Assembly: GCA_017935565.1 (NCBI GenBank)
Contig: JAGBHK010000045.1
Span: forward strand, 62,001 to 126,000
Direction of reading: 5' to 3'
DNA from: Lachnospiraceae bacterium
Lineage (GTDB): Bacteria > Bacillota > Clostridia > Lachnospirales > Lachnospiraceae
DNA: 64,000 nucleotides
In this document: positions 53,312 through 59,850 of the stretch, piece by piece
Position numbering within the stretch: position 1 is the stretch's first letter
How the letters are laid out: each line of letters opens with the position of its first letter
Made by a program: the position numbers and the translations under genes
The notes under the pieces: model-generated
Told to the model about the DNA's origin: nothing
Database searches by the model: none
The model's input: only the letters and a program-made list of their open reading frames with translations

Positions 53312-53770
53312 ATGAAACTTACAACTCTTTGTTATATTGAAAAAGATGATAAATACCTTATGCTTCATAGAGTGAAGAAGGAAAATGATGTAAACCATGA
53401 TAAATGGATTGGAGTAGGTGGGAAATTTGAAAGGGATGAAACACCTGAAGAATGCTTGCTTCGCGAAGTTAAGGAGGAAACAGGACTTACGCTTACAAAG
53501 TTTGCTTATCGTGGATTGATTACATTTATATCTAATGAATGGGAAACTGAGTATATGCATTTGTTTACTGCAAGTGAGTATGAGGGTGAGTTGACCTTGT
53601 GTGATGAAGGTGAACTTGTTTGGGTAAAAAAATCCGAATTAATGAATCTCTCATTGTGGGAGGGAGACAAGATTTTCCTGAAGAGATTGGAGGAAAGCAA
53701 GGATTTCTTTACCTTGAAGCTTAGATATGAAGGGGATGAGTTGGTGGAAAGTAAGATGTGGGAATATTAA
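53312..53770 (+). CDS. Nudix hydrolase, MutT/8-oxo-dGTPase type
   Basis: 152 residues. The Nudix box is complete: GGKFERDETPEECLLREV followed by KEETGL. The preceding YLMLHRVKKENDVNHDKWIGVGGK and the tail ELMNLSLWEGDKIFLKRL fit 8-oxo-dGTP diphosphatases of Firmicutes (MutT/YtkD type). It would clean oxidised nucleotides or hydrolyse other nucleoside diphosphate-X compounds. It lies 24 bp after the ArAE gene behind AGGAG. A strongly promoted RNA gene follows it. Confidence 0.9.
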   Translation: MKLTTLCYIEKDDKYLMLHRVKKENDVNHDKWIGVGGKFERDETPEECLLREVKEETGLTLTKFAYRGLITFISNEWETEYMHLFTASEYEGELTLCDEGELVWVKKSELMNLSLWEGDKIFLKRLEESKDFFTLKLRYEGDELVESKMWEY

Positions 53771-53812
53771 TGCGTAGGAACAATAAAAGGATAAAAATGA
53801 ATTAAAAGGATG

Positions 53813-53841
53813 TTGACAGAACTTTAATCATCAAATATACT
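53813..53841 (+). promoter_or_regulatory. strong promoter of the structured RNA
   Basis: TTGACA (53813-53818), 17-bp spacer, TATACT (53836-53841). Transcription would begin at about 53848, directly at the first hairpin of the RNA. Confidence 0.85.
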
Positions 53842-53848
53842 AGATATA

Positions 53849-53990
53849 GGAGAAGCGTGCTTCTCTAGGTGGGCTAACACCATAATCTGAAATTGGGGAC
53901 CACGAAAGTGGATGTTGACGAGCAACACTAAAACTCGATTTGCGACCACGAAAGTGGATGTTGGCAGACAACACTAAAATTAGCCAGATT
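53849..53990 (+). ncRNA. candidate novel structured RNA (riboswitch-like or free-standing)
   Basis: From its own promoter the RNA shows: hairpin GAGAAG-CGTG-CTTCTC (53850-53865); hairpin GGTG-GGCTAA-CACC (53868-53881); and two 36-nt repeats 46 nt apart (53898-53933, 53944-53979). Each repeat has a GAAA-capped stem CCAC-GAAA-GTGG and a stem TGTTG-N5-CAACA followed by CTAAAA. The repeats differ almost only in the N5 loop. The loops find complements outside their stems: GGCTAA with TTAGCC (53980-53985), CGAG (53919-53922) with CTCG (53934-53937), and CAGA (53965-53968) with TCTG (53886-53889). A terminator follows at once. I match it to no RNA family with confidence. It occupies most of the 311-bp gap before the next ORF. 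Confidence 0.75.
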
Positions 53991-54035
53991 GGAGAGAATA
54001 TGTAACACAATGGTGCTACTTTCTCTCCTTTTTTT
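53991..54035 (+). terminator. intrinsic terminator of the structured RNA
   Basis: Stem GGAGAGA/TCTCTCC (53991-53997, 54022-54028), with an inner GTAACAC/GTGCTAC stem, and a run of seven T (54029-54035). The 5' end of the RNA, GGAGAAG (53849-53855), could compete for TCTCTCC and act as an anti-terminator. Confidence 0.88.
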
Positions 54036-54081
54036 GTGTGGAAAAGGAGTATATGAAGTTTTTATAAGGAGGCAGGAATAT

Positions 54082-54285
54082 ATGTTTAAATATACATTAT
54101 TACATAATATAAAGGAATTAACTATGAATCCCTCGCAAGTATTAGCCGTTTTTTCTAAAGATAAAAGCGAAGTAAAATATAAAACAATTCGTCATGTGGC
54201 AAAAGGGATTAATTTGTTTAATATAAACTTACCGCAGCAAATAAAGGAAAAACTATCATTAGAACAGTATATTCCTAAATCATAA
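54082..54285 (+). CDS. small hypothetical protein downstream of the structured RNA
   Basis: 67 residues from the ATG at 54082, seven bases after GGAGG. The frame is open further upstream, but this would run through the terminator, so the ATG at 54082 is preferred. Basic and helical (FKYTLLHNIKELTMNPSQVLAVF, HVAKGINLF). No recognisable domain. If the RNA before it is a riboswitch, this is the first gene it controls, followed by the ferredoxin gene. Confidence 0.5.
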   Translation: MFKYTLLHNIKELTMNPSQVLAVFSKDKSEVKYKTIRHVAKGINLFNINLPQQIKEKLSLEQYIPKS

Positions 54286-54326
54286 AAGTAAATGAATATA
54301 AATCTATGGTAATGTTTAAAAACTAA

Positions 54327-54335
54327 TGATATAAT
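54327..54335 (+). promoter_or_regulatory. extended -10 promoter of the ferredoxin gene
   Basis: TGaTATAAT at 54327-54335, about 35 bp before the ferredoxin start codon. The -35 is weak (TGGTAA, 54307-54312), as often with extended -10 promoters. Confidence 0.5.
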
Positions 54336-54369
54336 ACAGAATATGTTAATATTGTGAGGAGATATTCTT

Positions 54370-54546
54370 ATGAAATATAAGATTTTAGCGTCATGCTTGG
54401 GATGCAAACAGTGTTTTCGCATCTGTCCAGTAGGGGCGATTACAAAGGGACCAATGAAAATTAATGATGATAAGTGTATAAAATGTGGTGAGTGTTTTAG
54501 GAGATGTCCAAGCAAGAAAATAATTGAGGTGAAGGAAAATGTGTGA
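54370..54546 (+). CDS. 2[4Fe-4S] ferredoxin
   Basis: 58 residues from the ATG at 54370 behind GAGGAG. Two complete cluster motifs: SCLGCKQCFRICPVGAI (C9, C12, C15, C19) and KCIKCGECFRRCPSKKI (C36, C39, C42, C46), each CxxCxxCxxxCP. It is slightly more basic than typical clostridial ferredoxins. It carries electrons in the cytosol at low potential. It overlaps the HIT-Nudix gene by 8 bp, so the two are translated together; this coupling is unusual. Confidence 0.9.
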   Translation: MKYKILASCLGCKQCFRICPVGAITKGPMKINDDKCIKCGECFRRCPSKKIIEVKENV

Positions 54547-55327
54547 CTTTTGTAAAATTATAAACAAACAATTATCGGCTCATATCGTATATGAAAACAA
54601 CAATCTAATTTCATTTTTAGACATTGACCCTATTCATGAAGGTCATGTATTGATTGTGCCAAAAGAACATGTGGATTCCATAGAAAAGTTATCTGAAAAA
54701 GTTCTAATAGACATTATGAATGTGGCTAAAGATATTGTAAAAGCATTAAAGGATATATATGGTATTGAAGGGTATAGTATAATGCAAAATGGTGGTAAGT
54801 TTTGTGATTATGGACATGCTCATTTTCATGTATTTCCAAGGTATGAAAATGATGGATTTGGATGGACATATCCCGAAGGCGATGCGGAATATTCAGCAAG
54901 AGTAGCGAAACAGATTCGTGAGAAAGTGATGAAGATTACATATCACAACATAGAAGATGTGAATGATGAAGAAATAAAAATTGCTGTTATTGTGGCAAAA
55001 CATAAAGGTAAGCTCGTCTTATGCAAACATAAGGAAAGAGATACATGGGAAATGCCAGGGGGACATAAAGAATCTGGTGAAACTATAATTGATGCTGCAA
55101 AACGTGAACTATATGAAGAAACAGGCGCTAAGAAATTCACCTTGAAACCATTGTGTGTGTATCATATTACAAAGTACGCATTGCTATGCTATGCAGATAT
55201 TGATGAATTCGAGGATTTGCCTAAAAGTGAGATGGAAATTGTACAGTTTTTCGATGATTTACCAGAGAACATGACATATCCAATCACACATCCTGAGTTG
55301 TATAAGAAAGCAATGGAATTGAAATGA
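54539..55327 (+). CDS. HIT-Nudix fusion hydrolase
   Basis: 262 residues with two nucleotide-hydrolase domains. The HIT domain (about 1-125) has DFCKIINKQLSAHIVYE and HxHxH in GHAHFHVFPR (H93, H95, H97). The Nudix domain (about 140-262) has the box GGHKESGETIIDAAKRELYE followed by ETGA. HIT proteins cleave nucleoside phosphoramidates, adenylates or Ap4A. Nudix enzymes cleave nucleoside diphosphate-X bonds. Together they could clear two-sided dinucleotides or adenylated products. I do not know a characterised protein of this architecture. Coupled to the ferredoxin gene by an 8-bp overlap. Confidence 0.88.
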   Translation: MCDFCKIINKQLSAHIVYENNNLISFLDIDPIHEGHVLIVPKEHVDSIEKLSEKVLIDIMNVAKDIVKALKDIYGIEGYSIMQNGGKFCDYGHAHFHVFPRYENDGFGWTYPEGDAEYSARVAKQIREKVMKITYHNIEDVNDEEIKIAVIVAKHKGKLVLCKHKERDTWEMPGGHKESGETIIDAAKRELYEETGAKKFTLKPLCVYHITKYALLCYADIDEFEDLPKSEMEIVQFFDDLPENMTYPITHPELYKKAMELK

Positions 55328-55346
55328 ATATAAGGAAAAAATAAAA

Positions 55347-56378
55347 ATGAAAAAACTACTAAAACCTAGCAAACTTAATAAAGGCGATACCATAGCAACA
55401 ATCAGCCCAGCATGGGGCTGTGCTGGTTCTAATCGTGTTAAATGGAAATATGAGTTAGGTGTCAAACGATTGGAAGAATTGGGCCTAAGTGTTGTTGCTG
55501 CACCAAATTCCTTAAAAGGAACTAGCTTTCTTAAAGAAAACCCAGAAGCCAGAGCAGAGGATTTGATGTGGGCTTTTGAGAATAAGGAAGTAAAGGCAAT
55601 AATTGCTAATGTTGGTGGAAATGATTCTGACAGAATTCTTCCATTTCTTTCAAAGGAAATTATAATAGATAACCCTAAAATATTATGTGGATATTCAGAT
55701 GTTATGAATTTGCATTTGTATTGTTATAAGCAAGGATTGTCTACCTTTTATGGAGACAATTTATTGACGACGATCGCAGAAGCGAAAGAATGGAATGGAT
55801 ATAGTAAGTTTTGGTTTGAAAAAGTGTTGTTTGACAATTCATTAATAGGTGAGATTTGTCCAGCAAAGCATTGGTCAGATTCTCATAATAATTATACGAA
55901 TCATGATTATGTAAAGAAATATAATAATAACACTGGATATGTAAAAATTCAGGGAGAAGGAATTGCTAGAGGAAAGTTGTTTGGCGGACATAGTGGATTG
56001 ATGGAAATTGAAGAAAAATGTGAAATTGCGCTGAATAAGGAGGATTTCAAAGATACTATTTTGTTTTTTGAAGAGATACCTGAATTTTCTACTGAGAAGC
56101 ACATTCGAGGATTTTTTGATTGGCTTGGGAGAAAAGGATATTTGCAAATTATTAATGGAATCATAATAGGAAAAATTATGGAAAATGAGAAATTTGAACC
56201 GATAGCGGATATTATTAGAGAAATTGTTTCTGATAAGTATGGATTGAAAAGTATGCCGATTATGTATGGCTTAAATATTGGGCATACATCTCCGATTTGT
56301 GTTTTGCCATATGGTGTTGAGGCTGAAGTGGATATAAATAGTTTAAAGTTTTCTATTTTGGAAAATGGTGTGGTATAA
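55347..56378 (+). CDS. S66 family serine peptidase (LD-carboxypeptidase/MccF-like)
   Basis: 343 residues, cytosolic. The catalytic triad can be placed: Ser in LCGYSDVMNLHLY, Glu in ILFFEEIPEFS, His in GLNIGHTSPICVLPYGVEAEVD. The N-terminal KLNKGDTIATISPAWG is typical of family S66. Members either trim muropeptides (LdcA) or cleave acyl-nucleotides such as microcin C (MccF). The neighbouring HIT-Nudix gene, also aimed at nucleotide adducts, makes the MccF-like role attractive but unproven. Confidence 0.88.
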   Translation: MKKLLKPSKLNKGDTIATISPAWGCAGSNRVKWKYELGVKRLEELGLSVVAAPNSLKGTSFLKENPEARAEDLMWAFENKEVKAIIANVGGNDSDRILPFLSKEIIIDNPKILCGYSDVMNLHLYCYKQGLSTFYGDNLLTTIAEAKEWNGYSKFWFEKVLFDNSLIGEICPAKHWSDSHNNYTNHDYVKKYNNNTGYVKIQGEGIARGKLFGGHSGLMEIEEKCEIALNKEDFKDTILFFEEIPEFSTEKHIRGFFDWLGRKGYLQIINGIIIGKIMENEKFEPIADIIREIVSDKYGLKSMPIMYGLNIGHTSPICVLPYGVEAEVDINSLKFSILENGVV

Positions 56379-56462
56379 AAGGTCTTAATTTGCCTAAAAA
56401 TGCATTTTTATATCTAAATAGATAATGTAAAATATAAGAAAAGATATAAGGAGGTTGTCGTT

Positions 56463-56735
56463 ATGGGTACAAATGGTTTATTTATGGAAAATGCGCAAAA
56501 GAAAAATAGTATGGGTGTAGGTGAAAGCGTTGCAGAAGGAGTGATTGAAGGCGCTCTTGAAATTGGTGCTGAGGCAGCAGAAGAAGGAATTGGTGGAGTT
56601 ATAGGTGGAGTGCTTGAGGGGATTGATGATTTACCAGCGTTGGCTATTGTAGGAATTGTTATTGGTGTGCTAGTTGCAATTGGTGGATTATTTGTTGGAA
56701 TATTTAAATTGGTGAAATCGATTAAAAGAAGATAA
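56463..56735 (+). CDS. small glycine-rich membrane protein
   Basis: 90 residues, ATG behind a strong AAGGAGG. The first half is Gly/Ala/Glu-rich with heptad-like spacing (GVGESVAEGVIEGALEIGAEA). The second half has one strongly hydrophobic helix (about 60-82, AIVGIVIGVLVAIGGLFVGIF) and a basic end KSIKRR. It may form an oligomeric or amphipathic assembly at the membrane. No known family comes to mind. Its own leader and a terminator behind it suggest a monocistronic gene. Confidence 0.65.
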   Translation: MGTNGLFMENAQKKNSMGVGESVAEGVIEGALEIGAEAAEEGIGGVIGGVLEGIDDLPALAIVGIVIGVLVAIGGLFVGIFKLVKSIKRR

Positions 56736-56750
56736 TAGGTTAATGTGAAT

Positions 56751-56785
56751 AAGGTGCTAACCCATATGAGTTAGCACCTTTATTA
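56751..56785. terminator. bidirectional terminator between the small membrane protein gene and mgsA
   Basis: Perfect 11-bp stem AAGGTGCTAAC/GTTAGCACCTT (56751-56761, 56770-56780), loop CCATATGA, T/A-rich on both sides. Shared by two convergent genes. Confidence 0.9.
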
Positions 56786-56787
56786 TA

Positions 56788-57261
56788 TTACACCACAGTT
56801 TCAGCTCTGTTCTTCACTGTGTTTTTAAAGTTCTCGATTTCATGAACATATTCTTTGTCCATATATGATGAGTGGATTAAGAAATCAGCTGTAGCAATAT
56901 TATTGGCAATAGGAATGTCATAAACCTGCGCAATTCTAAGAAGTGCTTTAACGTCTGGGTCATGTGGTTGAGCTGCCAATGGGTCGGAAAAGAAGATAAT
57001 CATATCAATCTTTCCTTCAACGATTTTTGCGCCAATCTGCTGGTCACCACCTAAAGGACCACTATTATAGCCTTTTACAGGGATGCCTACGCGATCTGTG
57101 ATTACACGAGCTGTGGTACCTGTTCCGCAAAGTTTATGCTTTTTAAGGATTTCTTTGTTAGTTTCGCACCAATTAAGCATATCTTGCTTCTTTCCATCAT
57201 GGGCAATAAGAGCAATACTTTTCTGTTCCTTTATAGTCATTGTTAAGTGATTAATATCCAT
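56788..57261 (-). CDS. mgsA: methylglyoxal synthase
   Basis: 157 residues, ATG behind GGAGG. Motifs: LIAHDGKKQDML, CGTGTTARVI, YNSGPLGGDQQIGA and FFSDPLAAQPHDPDVKALLRI, which hold the catalytic Asp and His residues of MgsA. It converts dihydroxyacetone phosphate to methylglyoxal and phosphate, a bypass of lower glycolysis used when sugar phosphates pile up. It has its own promoter. Confidence 0.95.
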   Translation of the reverse strand: MDINHLTMTIKEQKSIALIAHDGKKQDMLNWCETNKEILKKHKLCGTGTTARVITDRVGIPVKGYNSGPLGGDQQIGAKIVEGKIDMIIFFSDPLAAQPHDPDVKALLRIAQVYDIPIANNIATADFLIHSSYMDKEYVHEIENFKNTVKNRAETVV

Positions 57262-57294
57262 TCTTTAGTCCTCCGTTTCATAGTGTCTGATTAT

Positions 57295-57323
57295 AGTATA
57301 ATTCATTTATTAAATAATAACAA
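57295..57323 (-). promoter_or_regulatory. mgsA promoter
   Basis: On the minus strand TTGTTA (57323-57318), 17-bp spacer, TATACT (57300-57295), 34 bp before the mgsA start. Confidence 0.65.
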
Positions 57324-57357
57324 TAGAAAATAAAGTTTAATAACTTCAATTCGCATA

Positions 57358-57386
57358 TTTACTGAAATTTGTATTTGTGATAAAAT
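57358..57386 (+). promoter_or_regulatory. promoter of the diguanylate cyclase gene
   Basis: TTTACT (57358-57363), 17-bp spacer, TAAAAT (57381-57386) with an upstream TGA. Its layout is almost the same as the promoter at 21842-21870. Confidence 0.65.
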
Positions 57387-57426
57387 AATATTAGTTGTTT
57401 TGTGAATTATAGGAGAGGGTGTTTTT

Positions 57427-59328
57427 ATGAAAATTAGGAAAATCATTTCAAAATATATGATAGCGACTACCTTGATGTTAGTTGTTGTAATTCTTGTATT
57501 TGTTATTTTATCACATATATTAACTGAACAGAGGCAGGCGAAAGAAAGGGCGCAGTCTGTATTTTTAGAGGTTGAGTCGATTTTAAAGGAAAATCAGAAG
57601 GAGTTAGAGGAAGTAGAGAAACAGTATTCTCAAACTTGTTTATATAATGCTGAAACTATCGCATATATCATTGAAAATGAGAATGTGGTTTTAGAAGATG
57701 TAGAAGAATTAAAAAAGATAGCCAAGATGGTTCAGGTGGATGAAATACATATATTTAATAAAACAGGAGAGATATATGCAGGAACCCATCCAGAATATTA
57801 TGGTATTAATATGAATTCTGGTGAGCAAATAGGTTTCTTTTCGCCTATGTTGGAAGATAAGGCGCTTAAGCTATGTCAGGAAATTACACCTAATACAGCA
57901 GAAGGTAAGTTAGTACAGTATTCTGCAGTGTGGAGTAAAAATGGCGAATTTATTGTCCAGGTAGGTATGGAACCGATAAATGTTTTTAAGGCTACTGAGA
58001 AAAATGAATTGTCGCATATTTTCTCTCATTTGAGAGTAGATGCAGGCGTTGATTTATATGCCATTGAAAAGGACACTGGAGAGATTGTTGGTTCTACAGC
58101 ATCCGAGGACATTGGAGTGCATTGCTCTGAAATAGGTTTCGATTATGAGAAAATTGTAAAAAAGAGTGAAAGTGTACATATGACCATTAAGGGAGCAAAT
58201 TCATACTGTGTATTTACTGAAATGGGAGAACTATGGATAGGAAGAGTGGTTTCAAATGATATATTATATAATGAGATACCTTTATCGGTAGCGGAAATCG
58301 GGTTTGGAATCGTGGTTGCAGCATCTATTTTGGGATTCGCTGTTATATGGTATATAAATAAATACATTATTAAGGGCATATATAATATTAATGATAAATT
58401 AAGTTTAATAGGCGAAGGAAAACTTAATGAGAGTGTTGATGAAAATTCGTCACTTGAGTTTTCTGAATTAAGCAGTCATATTAATTCTATGGTTAATAGG
58501 TTATTATTGACAACTGATAAGATGTCGTATGTTTTGAATAGAACAAATATGAACATTGGTGTTTATGAATATAATGATAAGATGGAAGACGTCCGCTTTA
58601 CAGAACGTGTACCTAGAATTTTGAAACTAGATTTGCGAGAAGAGAAAAAATTAAGGACGGATAAGAGATTATTTTCGGAGTGTATTGATAAAATAAAGAA
58701 CAATCCGTACTCGGATGAAGAAAAGGATATATTTCATTTTAAAAACAGATATATTAGATTGGAAGAGATAAACGAAAACGGAAATGTTTTAGGCATTATT
58801 ATTGATATAACCGATAGTATTGAAAGACGAGTTAAACTGGAAATGGAAAGAGATAGAGATGTCTTAACCGGTTTATACAATAGAAGAGGCCTTGAAAATA
58901 TACTTTCGAAATTGTTCAAAGAGCCAGATATGTTGGGATATGGTGCATTAATTATGATTGACACTGATGGTTTAAAAGATATTAATGATAATTACGGTCA
59001 CGAAAAAGGTGATATTTTCCTTAGAAAGGTTGCTGGTGTTATAGGAACATATGGCGTGAAGAAAGGAGTATCTGCAAGACTTGGTGGGGATGAATTTGTA
59101 CTCTTTTTATATGGTTATGAAAAAGAAGAAGATGTGCTCAATGACATAAATACGCTTAAGTATATACAGGAGAAGAGTTCGGTACATTTAGACATGGATC
59201 TGATTGTTCCACTTAGTTTTTCATTTGGATATGTATTAACAAAGGGAAATGCAGATTATGAAAGTATGTTACAGGAAGCAGATGAATTAATGTACATAAA
59301 TAAAAGAGAACGAAAAGAAAATAGGTGA
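57427..59328 (+). CDS. membrane diguanylate cyclase with Cache-like sensor, HAMP and GGDEF domain
   Basis: 633 residues. Membrane helices at about 12-33 and 288-312 enclose a ~250-residue extracellular Cache-like sensor (VDEIHIFNKTGEIYAGTHPEYYGI). A HAMP-like linker and a PAS-like segment follow. The C-terminal GGDEF domain has DVLTGLYNRRGLENIL, MIDTDGLKDINDNYGHEKGD and RLGGDEFVLFL (GGDEF at 553-557). The signature is intact, so it should make c-di-GMP. I see no RxxD inhibitory site five residues before GGDEF, so product inhibition may be absent. It could supply the riboswitches at the start of the window. Confidence 0.9.
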   Translation: MKIRKIISKYMIATTLMLVVVILVFVILSHILTEQRQAKERAQSVFLEVESILKENQKELEEVEKQYSQTCLYNAETIAYIIENENVVLEDVEELKKIAKMVQVDEIHIFNKTGEIYAGTHPEYYGINMNSGEQIGFFSPMLEDKALKLCQEITPNTAEGKLVQYSAVWSKNGEFIVQVGMEPINVFKATEKNELSHIFSHLRVDAGVDLYAIEKDTGEIVGSTASEDIGVHCSEIGFDYEKIVKKSESVHMTIKGANSYCVFTEMGELWIGRVVSNDILYNEIPLSVAEIGFGIVVAASILGFAVIWYINKYIIKGIYNINDKLSLIGEGKLNESVDENSSLEFSELSSHINSMVNRLLLTTDKMSYVLNRTNMNIGVYEYNDKMEDVRFTERVPRILKLDLREEKKLRTDKRLFSECIDKIKNNPYSDEEKDIFHFKNRYIRLEEINENGNVLGIIIDITDSIERRVKLEMERDRDVLTGLYNRRGLENILSKLFKEPDMLGYGALIMIDTDGLKDINDNYGHEKGDIFLRKVAGVIGTYGVKKGVSARLGGDEFVLFLYGYEKEEDVLNDINTLKYIQEKSSVHLDMDLIVPLSFSFGYVLTKGNADYESMLQEADELMYINKRERKENR

Positions 59329-59336
59329 CTATAATT

Positions 59337-59837
59337 ATGAAATATATTGAAAATGATATTAGAGATGACTATAAAAAATTGACAAAGTTATTGGTTGAGA
59401 AACAAATAACTATAACCACTATGGAAAGTGCAACATCAGGACAAATAGCCTCATTGATTACTGATACAGAAGGGGCGTCTGCCATATTTAAAGGTGCATT
59501 CATAACATATAGCAATGAAGCAAAGATTATGCAAGGCGTTTCTAGTGAAATAATCGAAAAATATACTGTTTATTCAAAGGAAACAGCGAGGGCGATGGCA
59601 AAGGTTTGTCGTGAAAAATATGGCGCGAATATAGGCATTGGTGTTACAGGGACTATGGGAAATATAGACCCAGCAAATGAAAATGCATCTGTTCCAGGAC
59701 AGGTGTATTTTTCTATTGATTTTAATGGCTCTATAAATGACTATTATGTAGAGTTACCTTGGCAGGAGTCAAGGCTTATGTACAAACTTGCAGTGGCAAA
59801 AGAAGTGTGTGAAGTATTATTGACAATGATATATTAA
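59337..59837 (+). CDS. pncC: CinA C-terminal domain protein, nicotinamide-nucleotide amidase
   Basis: 166 residues from the ATG at 59337, behind AGGTGA; the GTG at 59325 is a weaker alternative. Stand-alone CinA-C/PncC domain: TTMESATSGQIASLIT, GAFITYSNEAK, ARAMAKVCREKYGANIGIGVTGTMG, VYFSIDF. It deamidates NMN to nicotinic acid mononucleotide in NAD recycling. It starts 8 bp after the diguanylate cyclase gene and ends 13 bp before the GH120 gene. Confidence 0.88.
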   Translation: MKYIENDIRDDYKKLTKLLVEKQITITTMESATSGQIASLITDTEGASAIFKGAFITYSNEAKIMQGVSSEIIEKYTVYSKETARAMAKVCREKYGANIGIGVTGTMGNIDPANENASVPGQVYFSIDFNGSINDYYVELPWQESRLMYKLAVAKEVCEVLLTMIY

Positions 59838-59850
59838 TGGAGGAAAAACT

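Noticed and set aside
53849-54035. tRNA, 6S RNA, SRP RNA, T-box, TPP, SAM or glycine riboswitch
   Set aside because: None of their conserved sequences is present; the modules do not match any family I can recall, though a c-di-AMP aptamer resemblance in one segment cannot be excluded by eye.
53989-54081. Upstream extension of the 67-residue ORF
   Set aside because: It overlaps the terminator of the structured RNA; ATG 54082 has GGAGG.
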